DNA of 64,000 nucleotides from Colwellia sp. (GTDB lineage Bacteria; Pseudomonadota; Gammaproteobacteria; Enterobacterales; Alteromonadaceae). Location: NCBI GenBank assembly GCA_026196955.1, contig JAPHTO010000015.1, positions 28,510-92,509 of the forward strand. The letters are read 5' to 3'. A model generated the notes under the pieces. The model worked only from the letters and a program-made list of their open reading frames with translations. It had not been told where the DNA came from and did not search any database. Positions 29,705 to 39,960 of this stretch are shown piece after piece (positions within the stretch are counted from its first letter, which is position 1; the number at the start of each line of letters is the position of its first letter). A program made the translations under genes and the position numbers.

Positions 29705-31087
29705 ATGGGCAAAAAATATTCTCTAAAAATTAGTGGCTTAGTGCTTTGGCTTGTTGCTAGCATTGTAAATGCAGCCCAGACTCGTCCGAATGTTATTGTG
29801 ATACTTGCCGATGATCTAGGTTATGCGGATGTTGGTTACCACCATAGTAGCGAAGATGTTGTGACCCCTAATATTGATCGTTTGGCGAAAAGTGGTGCTT
29901 ATTTTACCGATGGTTATGTTACAGCACCAGTTTGTGGGCCTTCAAGAGTAGGACTTATCACGGGGCGATATCAACAGCGCTTCGGTTATCACGATAACAT
30001 TGGTCCTTTTGTGCGTGACAAAAGTATAGTGCAAGGTTTGCCGGAAGAGATCAAAACGGCTGGTGATATCTTCAAAAGTATCGGCTATAGAACTGGTATG
30101 GTTGGCAAGTGGCACGATGGCGATGAACAACAGTTTTGGCCACACAACCGAGGCTTTGAAGAGTTCTTTGGCTTTAATAATGGTGCTGCCGATTATTTTA
30201 TCGGCAAGAAGAATAAGCAAAAATCTAAGACTAAACTTTGGGGAGCGATTTATCGTAATGATCAATTAGTTGAAGATTTTGATAGTTACCTAACCGATGC
30301 TTTTGGCCTTGAAGCGGTTGACTATATTGAGCGACATAAAAACGAGCCTTTCTTTTTATATGTATCATTTAACGCTGTGCATGGACCCTTGCAAGCACGT
30401 AAGCAAGATTTAGCTCGGTTCAAGCACATTAAAAACAAAAAACGTCGTACTGTAGTTGCCATGAATTACAACATGGATGAAAACATAGGAAAAATTCTTG
30501 ATAGTTTGCAAGCAAACCAGTTAACAGAAAATACTATCGTTTTTTTTCTCTCGGATAATGGCGGTAAAATAAAAGGTAATCATTCTTATAATTTACCACT
30601 GCGTGGTGAGAAAAATTATTTGTGGGATGGCGGTGTGCGTATTCCATTTGCGGTCAGCTGGCCTGGGCATATTCCCACAGGCCAAATACTATCAGAGCCT
30701 GTAATTTCGCTTGATATAATGCAAACTGCTTTAGCAGCGGCAGAGGTGAGGGCAGATAGCTCGCTCAAGCTTGATGGTGTTAATTTATTACCTTATTTAA
30801 CTCAGCAAGAAAAGGCATTAGCCGATCGTTATATTTTTTGGGCTAACAATAATAGTTGGTCAGTCCGTAACCGTGAATGGAAGTTGATTAGCAATAAAGG
30901 TAAACAATCACTGTTTCATATCAACTCTGACATGAGTGAAAAGCATAATTTAATTCGCAGTAAACCCGAGGTTGCTATGCAACTTATCAAAAAATATAAC
31001 GCTTGGAATGAAGAGAATGAGCAGCCACGATGGGGCTGGGGTAAGCAAAGTCATTTACCTGTGAAAAAGGGCTATCGTAAGCATTAA
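29705..31087 (+). CDS. S1-type sulfatase (CGPSR)
   Basis: NVIVILADDLGYADVG, VCGPSRVGLITGRYQQRFG, MVGKWHDGD, FLSDNGGK; signal peptide. Confidence 0.93.
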   Translation: MGKKYSLKISGLVLWLVASIVNAAQTRPNVIVILADDLGYADVGYHHSSEDVVTPNIDRLAKSGAYFTDGYVTAPVCGPSRVGLITGRYQQRFGYHDNIGPFVRDKSIVQGLPEEIKTAGDIFKSIGYRTGMVGKWHDGDEQQFWPHNRGFEEFFGFNNGAADYFIGKKNKQKSKTKLWGAIYRNDQLVEDFDSYLTDAFGLEAVDYIERHKNEPFFLYVSFNAVHGPLQARKQDLARFKHIKNKKRRTVVAMNYNMDENIGKILDSLQANQLTENTIVFFLSDNGGKIKGNHSYNLPLRGEKNYLWDGGVRIPFAVSWPGHIPTGQILSEPVISLDIMQTALAAAEVRADSSLKLDGVNLLPYLTQQEKALADRYIFWANNNSWSVRNREWKLISNKGKQSLFHINSDMSEKHNLIRSKPEVAMQLIKKYNAWNEENEQPRWGWGKQSHLPVKKGYRKH

Positions 31088-31139
31088 TAATTATTGATAT
31101 TCAGTACGCTAATTTTTTATCATTTTAATGAGGATAATC

Positions 31140-31895
31140 ATGAAAAAAGTCACTAAACATGTTTTGACCATATTGTTATTTTCTGGCCTTGCGGCTTGCA
31201 GTACCCTACCCGAAAATTATAGTTATGATAAAGACATTGAAGCCACTCAGGCCAAAATGCGTGATGGCAAAGCAAGAAAGTGGTCTTTAAAACGCCATGA
31301 AAGCAAATTACAAGAGAAGCAAGGAAAACAAATCGATTTAGTTTTTGTTGGTGACTCCATAACCCATGGTTGGGAAGGAAAAAAAGGAAGGGCTGTTTGG
31401 AAAGAGAATTTTGCTGATTTAAATGCATTTAATCTTGGCTACAGCGGCGATCGAACTGAGCATGTTTTATGGCGTTTACAAAATGGTGAAGTAGATGGTT
31501 TAGCCCCTAAATTAGTGGTGTTAATGATTGGTACCAATAATACTGGCCACCGTAAAGAAAGCTCTGAAGATACGGCTTATGGTATTTTTGCTATTACCCA
31601 AGAACTTCGTCAGCGTTTGCCAACATCAAAAATTCTATTACTAGGTATTTTCCCACGTGGCGCGACGGCTGATGATCCGTTGCGTAAGCTGAATGAGGGA
31701 GTCAATGACATCATTAAAAATTATGCTGCTGACACTGAACACATTCATTATTTGAATATAAATGAAGGGTTTCTTAAAGCGGATGGCAGCCTACCTAAAA
31801 GCGTGATGCCTGATCGTTTGCACCCTAACCAAAAAGGGTATCAAATTTGGGCGACAGCTATGCTGCCAACAATTAAGCGTTTAATGGTTGAGTAA
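31140..31895 (+). CDS. SGNH/GDSL-family hydrolase, lipoprotein (PAF-acetylhydrolase-like)
   Basis: [32 protein letters not shown]; lipobox LAAC; ATG at 31140 has an RBS-like gaggat. Confidence 0.88.
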   Translation: MKKVTKHVLTILLFSGLAACSTLPENYSYDKDIEATQAKMRDGKARKWSLKRHESKLQEKQGKQIDLVFVGDSITHGWEGKKGRAVWKENFADLNAFNLGYSGDRTEHVLWRLQNGEVDGLAPKLVVLMIGTNNTGHRKESSEDTAYGIFAITQELRQRLPTSKILLLGIFPRGATADDPLRKLNEGVNDIIKNYAADTEHIHYLNINEGFLKADGSLPKSVMPDRLHPNQKGYQIWATAMLPTIKRLMVE

Positions 31896-32030
31896 TTATT
31901 ACCAAGCCATTTCTCTTTAATCGCAGACGCTTAATAACCTAAATATTTAAATATATTTTAGAGACATTTATTGCGACTTAAGGCGCAACTGTTTGCCAAA
32001 TGCGTGCTTAACATACTAAGATAAAAAAAT

Positions 32031-32053
32031 GCCAAGATAGTCACTATCTTGGC
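32031..32053 (-). terminator. Rho-independent terminator for 32074-33018 gene
   Basis: GCCAAGATAG/CTATCTTGGC stem with AAAAAAAT on the plus strand (T7 on minus strand). Confidence 0.8.
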
Positions 32054-32073
32054 TAATACAATTTAAACCGTTA

Positions 32074-33018
32074 TTAGTTGTGCTTAAACGCCTTTCCATA
32101 CTTGGTTATTTGTTTTAACCAGTCTTGGCGATACTTCTCATTGGTAGGTGTCCAAGGGGTTAGCACTAGATGTTTGGTTAAGCCCTGTTCTGTTAGTTCT
32201 TTCTTCCAATTATCAATGTTACTTTGCTTATTGCCCGGCGCAGCCCAGACAGTGAAACCCATATTACTTAACTCTTTAGCTATCTTTCCATTAGGATGAT
32301 CATAATCCCATATCATCTGAATGATATCTTTTGGTAAATCAGGTGCAGCGCGCATGGTTTTTTCTGCGTAAACCTGGGCATGACTCTTGTCTCTTTCTAA
32401 ATAAGCACCGTCACTCCAGATCACTGTTTTTATGCCATGACTTTTTAATAACGTGTGATAGCGCTTTATTTCTGCAACGTATTGTTTGGTTGAACGGTTA
32501 TGATCTTCATCCATGCCAATATGAAAATATTTTAAATTGCCTATTTCGTTGATGAGCTCTTCAAAAACATTTTTAACCACAGGACGTGATAATGTTACTG
32601 TTTTGGCAACACTTAGCCCGTCCCAGTATGGAGATAACCATCTATCATGTTGATTACGATTACTACTTGATAAATTAAGTTTTGGGATAACTTCCATGCC
32701 GTAGCCTCTCGCTTTCGCTATGAGCTCTTTTAATGCCGACATTTTAATACTATAAGCGCGTGTCAACTTAGGGTGAGACTGATAAATTACTCCATCTTCT
32801 ATATCAAGAATAAGTGTGTTGAAGCCAGCTTCAGCCATGGCATCAACTAATGCCAAGCCAACCTTTAAATCAAACTTTTTTTCATCATCAGTCATTGTTA
32901 ACCACCAAGGATCGTAATGAGTAAGGTGCATTAATGCGCCACGAACTTGCGGTTGTTCAGTTGCTTGCAGTACAAACGATGTTAAGATAAAAAAAAGACA
33001 GCCAAAATACTTTAGCAT
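32074..33018 (-). CDS. Secreted GH20-like TIM-barrel protein of uncertain family
   Basis: Signal peptide; NTLILDIEDGV, YGMEVIPKLNLSS, YFHIGMDEDHNR, IKTVIWSDGAYL, DIIQMIWDYDH; resembles the GH20 active-site topology but is divergent. Confidence 0.55.
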   Translation of the reverse strand: MLKYFGCLFFILTSFVLQATEQPQVRGALMHLTHYDPWWLTMTDDEKKFDLKVGLALVDAMAEAGFNTLILDIEDGVIYQSHPKLTRAYSIKMSALKELIAKARGYGMEVIPKLNLSSSNRNQHDRWLSPYWDGLSVAKTVTLSRPVVKNVFEELINEIGNLKYFHIGMDEDHNRSTKQYVAEIKRYHTLLKSHGIKTVIWSDGAYLERDKSHAQVYAEKTMRAAPDLPKDIIQMIWDYDHPNGKIAKELSNMGFTVWAAPGNKQSNIDNWKKELTEQGLTKHLVLTPWTPTNEKYRQDWLKQITKYGKAFKHN

Positions 33019-33090
33019 TGTGAGTTCCTCATTTTCAGTGTGTTAAAAAGTGTTATGCACTACTTATTTACCGTAAATAGTATCTGTGAT

Positions 33091-33552
33091 TTACTTATGG
33101 TAATACCTGCTTGGGTTAACACGGGTGGTAAAAGAAGTTAATTCGCGTTTACTTTTTGCAGGCTTAACCCGCTGCCAAACTTCGACAATTTTGTTTGAAT
33201 AGATAAACCATTTGCCATCTTCTATTTTGAAGGTAAAACTTGCAGATTTACCGATTTGATCAGCTTGTTTGTGGACAATGAAATTCTCGCTATAGTTATT
33301 ATGTTCAACGGTATAAGTTCCCATGTGTGCACCAAAAATGGTTTTATTTGGATCTTGAGTTAAGATGGAATAATAACCATCCTTTAGTATTTTAAAAGAT
33401 TTGAACGTTTCTGTTCTTTTTAAGTTGATGATTGGGCCATTATCTTCATATTGATGTTGAGCAGAAACTAGCTCCCAGACACCTTCTAATGTTTGTTCTT
33501 GTGCTGTTACTTTTAGCGTTACCAGTAGCATTAGGGGTAAAATTTTATACAT
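33091..33552 (-). CDS. Small secreted protein, lipocalin-like/DUF4488-like
   Basis: Signal peptide then LEGVWELVSAQ...GTYTVEHNNYSENFIVH...EVWQRVK. Confidence 0.5.
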   Translation of the reverse strand: MYKILPLMLLVTLKVTAQEQTLEGVWELVSAQHQYEDNGPIINLKRTETFKSFKILKDGYYSILTQDPNKTIFGAHMGTYTVEHNNYSENFIVHKQADQIGKSASFTFKIEDGKWFIYSNKIVEVWQRVKPAKSKRELTSFTTRVNPSRYYHK

Positions 33553-34150
33553 GAATTTAACCTAAATATTATGTTGATGTTTTTGGAAAGCTTTCTTGCT
33601 CGCCGACTACAGTATTACTCAAGTTAGCGTCTTGAGTTTATTGTGAGATTGAAAGCTTCTATTCTATTTAAATTTCTACCTGTGTTTGTTAAGCAAATTT
33701 ACCTCTTAGTAATAAAAAGCCAATGTAGTTTACTTTTACGACAAAAACAATGTATTTTGAAATCTATTTTTATTTCATAATCTTTCATCCCGGTGTTTTT
33801 TTGCTGTAAAATTATTTTGTTGTAAGTGAGTTAACGCGAACATATTGATGTTATGTTTTTGATTGTTCGCCTTGTATCCCTTATTTCTATGGGTTTTAAC
33901 CTGCTTACTTACTTGGCGAGTAAGTTTTTTTAGTGCTCCATTTGAAATTGGAAATGCTAACGATATTGCTTTTACATGCATAAACCCTTACTAAAAAGGC
34001 GCTGGAACGCTTATTTCTTTCGATGATCTTTTCTTTGTTTTCATTTGTTTATTTGTTTTTGTTATTGTTTTTAGTTGTTAAATAATTGTATTTAATGGCT
34101 TTAATTTGATTTTGGTGAATTTCGCAAGTGTTTTTGAAATAAAAGTATTT

Positions 34151-34166
34151 GAAAGTTTTTGAAAGT
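34151..34166. promoter_or_regulatory. Candidate AgaR operator upstream of agaZ
   Basis: atttGAAAGtttttGAAAGtg, 10-bp spacing; another GAAAT at 34136. Confidence 0.5.
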
Positions 34167-34216
34167 GTTGTTATGATTCTTTTAGTTCTAGGGTTGAATG
34201 AAGTATAAAGAGAATC

Positions 34217-35500
34217 ATGAAAAATATTGAAGCTGTTATTAAAGCGAACAGGCAGGGTAATTCTAAAGGTATATATGCAATATGTTCAGCACATCCTTTA
34301 GTTATAGAAGCTGCAATAGAGCAAGCTAAGCAAGATAATACGCTTGTCCTTATTGAGGCGACTGCTAACCAAGTTAATCAATTTGGCGGTTACACTGGTA
34401 TGCTACCAGCTGATTTTTTAGAATTTATTGGTCAAATTGCGGATAAACTAGATTTTCCAAGAGATCATATTATTTCAGGGGGAGACCATCTGGGGCCTGT
34501 CTGTTGGGTTGATGAACCTGCAAAACAGGCAATGGAAAAAGCACGTGAGCTAATTAAGTGCTACGTAGCCGCAGGTTTTAAAAAAATACATTTAGATACC
34601 AGTATGTCATGTATGGATGATCCTGTAGTTATGTCTGATGAAATAGTTGCTGAACGTGCGGCTGAGCTCTGCTTAGTTGCAGAGCAAACAGCAATAGCCA
34701 CATTTGGCACTTCGGATCTCGTCTATGTTGTTGGTACTGAGGTACCACCTCCAGGTGGCGCAAGTGAAGAAATTGAATCTATAGAGTTAACTCCGGTTAG
34801 CAGAGTCAAACAAACGTTAAGCTTACATCAAGATGCTTTTGAAAAACGTGATTTAGCCTCTGCATGGCAACGCGTTGTGGGATTAGTCGTGCAGCCGGGT
34901 GTTGAGTTTGATCATACCAGTATCATTGATTATCAATCGTCTAAAGCTGCGGAATTAAAAGCGATCATTCAAACGCTTCCTAATATCGCTTTTGAAGCAC
35001 ATTCAACGGATTACCAGAATGAACAAGCATATATTGATTTGGTGAACGATCACTTTGCCATTTTAAAAGTAGGCCCGCAGTTGACGCTGGCTTTACGCGA
35101 AGCATTATTTGCTCTTAGTTATATTGAAGAAGAACTTATCCCGGTAGAAAAACGTTCATTTTTGCGTGATGTTTGTGAGCAAGAAATGCTTGAACTCCCC
35201 AAAAATTGGCAACGTTTTTATCCCGTCCCCGCAAGTAAAGGCACGCTATATCGCCGATTTAGCTATAGTGACAGAATTCGTTATTATTGGAATCAACCTC
35301 GCATCGAGAAAGCAGTTGAATGCCTGTATAACAATTTAAATGATGCAGGTATTCCTTTACCGTTAATTAGTCAATTTTTACCTGAGCAATACCGTGAAGT
35401 GAGAAAGCACAACATTGCGACTACCGCACAAGATTTAGTCAAAGCAAAAATTAAACAAGTAACCGAAGTCTATGCGCAAGCTTGCTGGAAGCAGAAATAG
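34217..35500 (+). CDS. agaZ: AgaZ/KbaZ/GatZ-family tagatose-bisphosphate aldolase-associated protein
   Basis: GIYAICSAHPLVIEAA, ANQVNQFGGYTGMLPADF, ISGGDHLGPVCW, GTEVPPPGGA, FYPVPASKGTLYRRFSYSDRIRYYW. Confidence 0.9.
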   Translation: MKNIEAVIKANRQGNSKGIYAICSAHPLVIEAAIEQAKQDNTLVLIEATANQVNQFGGYTGMLPADFLEFIGQIADKLDFPRDHIISGGDHLGPVCWVDEPAKQAMEKARELIKCYVAAGFKKIHLDTSMSCMDDPVVMSDEIVAERAAELCLVAEQTAIATFGTSDLVYVVGTEVPPPGGASEEIESIELTPVSRVKQTLSLHQDAFEKRDLASAWQRVVGLVVQPGVEFDHTSIIDYQSSKAAELKAIIQTLPNIAFEAHSTDYQNEQAYIDLVNDHFAILKVGPQLTLALREALFALSYIEEELIPVEKRSFLRDVCEQEMLELPKNWQRFYPVPASKGTLYRRFSYSDRIRYYWNQPRIEKAVECLYNNLNDAGIPLPLISQFLPEQYREVRKHNIATTAQDLVKAKIKQVTEVYAQACWKQK

Positions 35501-35532
35501 TGGTTAACTTAGTACCAACAAAGGATTTTTCC

Positions 35533-36654
35533 ATGTCAGAATATTTAACTTACAGTAATGAATTCTTAACGTCTAATAATGGCTATTGGACTGCTAGAGA
35601 AATATGCCAACAACCACGAGTTTGGCGTGAGGCGGGCGAAAATGTCAAAGCAGCACAAGTCAGTATAAATGCTTGGTTGTCGCCTATTTTAGCGAAAGAA
35701 AACTTACGGATTATTTTAACTGGAGCTGGAACTTCAGCTTATATCGGCGAGTCAGTTGCCCCTCACTTAACAGCGCAGCTTAACAGGCAGGTTGAAGCGA
35801 TCAGTACGACTAATATCGTGAGTAATCCACGAGAATATTTATTAAAAGATAAACCAACACTAGTGGTGTCGTATGGCCGCTCAGGTAACAGTCCTGAAAG
35901 TGTTGCTGCTGTAAAACTAGCAGATCAAGTTGTTGATGAATGTTATCACCTAGTATTAACCTGTAACCCCGAAGGTCACCTAGCAACTAACGCACAAAAA
36001 CAACATAATTCGTATTCATTATTGATGCCGGAAGGCACACTTGACCAAAGCTTTGCGATGACAAGCAGTTTTACTTCTATGCTAGTAAGTACTTTATGTA
36101 TTTTTGCTCCTCAGGCAGAGCAACTGGAAAAAGCAGCCGTAGCAGCAGAGCGCTTTTTTGCTCATGGTATTGATAACGTAAAAGTACAAGCTATGGCCGA
36201 TATTAAACGTTTGGTTTTTCTTGGCTCAGGTGGCTTGCAAGGTATTGCTAAGGAAGCGGCGTTAAAAGTCTTAGAGTTAACGGCTGGAAAGGTGATCAGC
36301 TATTTTGAAAGTCCGCTTGGTTTTAGACACGGCCCTAAATCTTTAGTTGATAACAGCACTGAAATTATATTTCTTTCATCAACTAACGAGTATACCAAAC
36401 AATATGATCAAGATTTGTTGGCTGAGTTAGAACGCGATCAGCAAGCCGCAGCTATTACTTTTTTAGATGGAAGTATTTTTGGTGATTTTACGTATTTAGA
36501 TGACGTTTGGGCAGGCTTACCATATATTGTTTATTGTCAGGTTTTTTCTTTCTTTAAATCGATTAATGCTGATATTACTCCTGATAATCCTTGTCCCACA
36601 GGTGAAGTTAACCGAGTGGTTCAAGGTGTAACCTTATATCCATTAGAAGACTAG
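35533..36654 (+). CDS. agaS: SIS-domain aldose isomerase/deaminase AgaS
   Basis: LTGAGTSAYIGE, VSYGRSGNSPESVAAV, FLGSGGLQGIAKEAALKVLELTAGKV, ESPLGFRHGPKSLV; ATG at 35533 preferred over listed 35482. Confidence 0.9.
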   Translation: MSEYLTYSNEFLTSNNGYWTAREICQQPRVWREAGENVKAAQVSINAWLSPILAKENLRIILTGAGTSAYIGESVAPHLTAQLNRQVEAISTTNIVSNPREYLLKDKPTLVVSYGRSGNSPESVAAVKLADQVVDECYHLVLTCNPEGHLATNAQKQHNSYSLLMPEGTLDQSFAMTSSFTSMLVSTLCIFAPQAEQLEKAAVAAERFFAHGIDNVKVQAMADIKRLVFLGSGGLQGIAKEAALKVLELTAGKVISYFESPLGFRHGPKSLVDNSTEIIFLSSTNEYTKQYDQDLLAELERDQQAAAITFLDGSIFGDFTYLDDVWAGLPYIVYCQVFSFFKSINADITPDNPCPTGEVNRVVQGVTLYPLED

Positions 36655-36667
36655 TAAAGGCACAGTT

Positions 36668-37609
36668 ATGTCTGTAACAACTACCAACACGCGAATTACT
36701 TATGGGTTGGATATTGGTGGAACCAAAATTGAGATTGGTCTATTTGATAATGATCTGAAGCTTATTGATAGCTGGCGAGTGTCAACACCAACACAAGATT
36801 ATAATGAATTTCTTAATGCGATAGCTGCACTGATAAGTGAAGCTGATAAACGCTCTGGGCAACAAGGCACTATCGGTATTGGAATGCCGGGTATTTTAGA
36901 CAAAAATGCGCGAGTGAAATCGGCTAATGTAGGTTGTGCCACAGGAAAACCTATCGTGGCTGATTTAGAAAAGCTATTAGGGCGCAGCGTTGCTGTTGCT
37001 AATGATTGTCGCCTATTTGCATTGTCAGAAAGTTGTGGTGGTGCTGGTGATAATAAGCCAATTGTCTATGGTGCTATCATTGGTACCGGCGCCGGTGGTG
37101 GCCTATGTATTAATGGTCAACTGTATCAAAGTGGTAATAACATTGCAGGTGAGTATGGTCATATGCCTGCATCGGGTCATCTCATACAAAAATACAACTT
37201 ACCTACACGACAATGTGGTTGTGGTTTAGTTGGGTGCAGTGAAGTTTATATTGCAGGGCCTGGCTTAGGTTGGCTGTATAATCATTTTGGCAGTGGTAGC
37301 CAAAGTACGACTAAATTTGTTAGCGATTTACGTGATAAAGACCCTATTGCTGTTAAGACATTTGATTGTTACATGGCGTTTTTAGGCTCAGCATTTAGCA
37401 CGTTAGTTTTGTCATATGATCCTGATATTATTGTTGTTGGTGGGGGATTATCTAAAATTGATGAAATCATTACCGCTTTACCTAATGCTATTAATAATCA
37501 TTTATTTGACGGCGTAGAGTCACCGCTAATTTTACGGGCGGTTTTTGGTGATTCAAGTGGTGTTAGAGGCGCAGCAATTTTAGGGAAGCAGCATGCAGAA
37601 AACCACTGA
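36668..37609 (+). CDS. agaK: ROK-family kinase, candidate N-acetylgalactosamine kinase
   Basis: YGLDIGGTKIEIGLFD, ANDCRLFALSE, GTGAGGGL, CGCGLVGCSEVYIAGPGL, IVVGGGLSK; operon context. Confidence 0.85.
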   Translation: MSVTTTNTRITYGLDIGGTKIEIGLFDNDLKLIDSWRVSTPTQDYNEFLNAIAALISEADKRSGQQGTIGIGMPGILDKNARVKSANVGCATGKPIVADLEKLLGRSVAVANDCRLFALSESCGGAGDNKPIVYGAIIGTGAGGGLCINGQLYQSGNNIAGEYGHMPASGHLIQKYNLPTRQCGCGLVGCSEVYIAGPGLGWLYNHFGSGSQSTTKFVSDLRDKDPIAVKTFDCYMAFLGSAFSTLVLSYDPDIIVVGGGLSKIDEIITALPNAINNHLFDGVESPLILRAVFGDSSGVRGAAILGKQHAENH

Positions 37610-38786
37610 TTACTATTTACATGCGAAGCAAATTTTTTCAGAAACAGGCATTGTAAATGAGCATTTTATTCTAGTCGAAAACGGCCAGGTTTCTAGGCTA
37701 ACTAAAGAAGTAAATGATGGCATTCCTGTGGTTGAATTAGGCAACTTGCGTGTATTACCGGGATTTCTTGATTTGCATATTCATGGCCGTGAAGGCTGTG
37801 ACATTATGGATGCTAAGCGTGAGTCTATAGATAAGATATCGAATTCTTTAGCTAAACATGGTGTGGTTGGCTTTTTAGGCACAACGGTGACTTCTACTTG
37901 GGATAATACTTTAGCGGCATTTGCTGCTATTGGGGAAGCATATCAAAATCAACCCCGTGGTGCTCAAGTGCTTGGTGCTTATAATGAAGGACTGTTTTTT
38001 ACAGAAGATCATAAAGGTGCTCATGATGAAAAATACTTCTTACCGCTTACTTTAGCGAATATTGATGCCATCATTGATGCTGCACAAGGTGCGTTAAAAG
38101 TTATGGCCTTGGCGCCTGAATTGCCAAACTCAGATGAAGTTATTCGTTATCTAGTCTCAAAAGGAGTGCGCCCCATGTTAGGGCACACTAATGCTGATTT
38201 TCAACAAACCTGCGATGCCTTACACGCAGGGGCTTGTGGCGGTGTACATGTATTTAATGGAATGAAAGGTATACACCATAGAGATCCCGGAACCGCGGGG
38301 GCAGTGTTATTAGATAAAGATGCCTATGTTGAAGTGATTGCCGATGGTATTCATCTGCACCCGGCAATACTGGAGATGATTTATCGCTTAAAAGGTGACA
38401 AAAAAATGGGCTTGATCAGTGACTGTATTGTTGCAGGCGGGCTCAATGATGGCACTTATCGTTTAGGTATGCTTGATGTCAATGTGGTCGATGGCGTAGC
38501 AAGGACGGAAGGAGGCTCACTAGCGGGTAGTACCTTAACGTTAGAAAGAGCTATTTTAAATTTGATAACATTAGCGAAAGTTCCTCCTTTAGAAGCAGTT
38601 CATATGGCGAGTTTGATCCCCGCATGTTTTCTTGGTGTTGATGATACCTTGGGGAGTATTTCTGCGGGCAAACGAGCTTGCTTTGCTATTGTAAATGATG
38701 AATTTCAGGTTCAAGGAACGATAGTCGATGGGCGTTTAGCCTTTGCTACCGAGGTGCTTGCTGAGCGTTTTTCTAATTTAATCTAA
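37593..38786 (+). CDS. N-acetylhexosamine-6-phosphate deacetylase (NagA/AgaA family)
   Basis: PGFLDLHIHGREGCDIMDA, GAYNEGLFF, LGHTNADFQQ, HVFNGMKGIHHRDPG, VIADGIHLHP, LISDCIVAGG; 17-nt overlap with kinase gene. Confidence 0.9.
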   Translation: MQKTTDYYLHAKQIFSETGIVNEHFILVENGQVSRLTKEVNDGIPVVELGNLRVLPGFLDLHIHGREGCDIMDAKRESIDKISNSLAKHGVVGFLGTTVTSTWDNTLAAFAAIGEAYQNQPRGAQVLGAYNEGLFFTEDHKGAHDEKYFLPLTLANIDAIIDAAQGALKVMALAPELPNSDEVIRYLVSKGVRPMLGHTNADFQQTCDALHAGACGGVHVFNGMKGIHHRDPGTAGAVLLDKDAYVEVIADGIHLHPAILEMIYRLKGDKKMGLISDCIVAGGLNDGTYRLGMLDVNVVDGVARTEGGSLAGSTLTLERAILNLITLAKVPPLEAVHMASLIPACFLGVDDTLGSISAGKRACFAIVNDEFQVQGTIVDGRLAFATEVLAERFSNLI

Positions 38787-39076
38787 TCAGTTTAACTTAA
38801 ATACAATGTTTTATTATTGAATGGAAAAAGTTGCTTATTGCTTGAGTTGAAATATAGGTTGTTATCAATGACAAAAACGAATAATTCATAGTTGGTCTTC
38901 ATATTGTTTCGATGCCTCTTTCATAAACAATCAATGTTTTAAGTTTTGTTTGGCATCATAGCAGCGAAATTGGTAGTGACACTGTACTTATCATGAAATT
39001 ATGAATTTTTATTGCTGCATATGAGGGATACAAGCAACTTATGAAGTAGAGGTAAATAAATTGATTTAGTTTGTTT

Positions 39077-39091
39077 GAAATCTTGTGAAAG
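39077..39091. promoter_or_regulatory. Candidate AgaR operator upstream of agaR
   Basis: tttGAAAtcttgtGAAAGagg, 10-bp spacing. Confidence 0.45.
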
Positions 39092-39143
39092 AGGTTTTTG
39101 CTTGATAGGATAACAGTACGAATTTATAACAAATGTAATAGCC

Positions 39144-39923
39144 ATGTTAACCACCATAGAAAGACGTCACGCAATTGTTGAACAAACTAACGAGATAGGC
39201 AAAGTTGATGTTGCTGAGCTTGCAGAAAAGTATCTTGTATCTACGGTAACTATCCGTAACGATTTGAATAGTTTAAATAAAAAGGGGTTGATAGTTCGCT
39301 CTCGTGGCGGCGCTGTGATGAACAGTCGTATTGCTAAAGAATTGTCAGTAAAAGAAAAGCATTGCGAACATTTATCTGTAAAGCAAAAGCTTGCAACGGT
39401 AGCTGCTAGTTTAATCAATGATGGTGAATCAATTATATTAGACTCAGGCACTACAACGGAAGAGATAGCAAAACAGCTAAATAATCACAAAAATCTTGTA
39501 GTGATGACTAATGGATTAAATATTGCCTCGGAATTAGCCGCAGGTGAAGAAACGGAAGTGATTATAACTGGCGGTACACTCAGGAAAAAATCATTGTCTT
39601 TTTATGGACGCCAAGCCGAAGCGAGTTTAGCAAACCTTCGTTTTGATAAAGTATTCCTTGGTGTTGATGGTATTGATGAAAAAGCGGGTTTAACCACTCA
39701 CTTTGAACATGAAGCTAACCTTAATCGAATGATGTGTGATATTTCTAAAGAAGTGATTGCCGTAACCGATTCATCAAAGTTTAATCGAAATGGCTTTTAT
39801 ATTATTAGCTCTTTAGATGCTATTGATACCTTGTTAACCGACAGTAGAATTCCACAGTCGTATAAAGATTATTTAGAAGAGAGACGCATCAATTTAATTA
39901 TTGTCCCTCATCCTGACGATTAA
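39144..39923 (+). CDS. agaR: DeoR-family transcriptional regulator, AgaR-like
   Basis: N-terminal HTH ERRHAIVEQ...VSTVTIRNDLNSLNKKGLIVRSRGGAV; DeoRC motifs ILDSGTTTEEIA, VFLGVDGID. Confidence 0.88.
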   Translation: MLTTIERRHAIVEQTNEIGKVDVAELAEKYLVSTVTIRNDLNSLNKKGLIVRSRGGAVMNSRIAKELSVKEKHCEHLSVKQKLATVAASLINDGESIILDSGTTTEEIAKQLNNHKNLVVMTNGLNIASELAAGEETEVIITGGTLRKKSLSFYGRQAEASLANLRFDKVFLGVDGIDEKAGLTTHFEHEANLNRMMCDISKEVIAVTDSSKFNRNGFYIISSLDAIDTLLTDSRIPQSYKDYLEERRINLIIVPHPDD

Positions 39924-39960
39924 ACTATTTTTTAACTTGTTGTAAATATGAATAAACGCT

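Noticed and set aside
33775-33981. 68-aa minus-strand ORF in the intergenic gap upstream of agaZ
   Set aside because: No RBS, signal or recognisable motif; likely chance ORF in AT-rich DNA.
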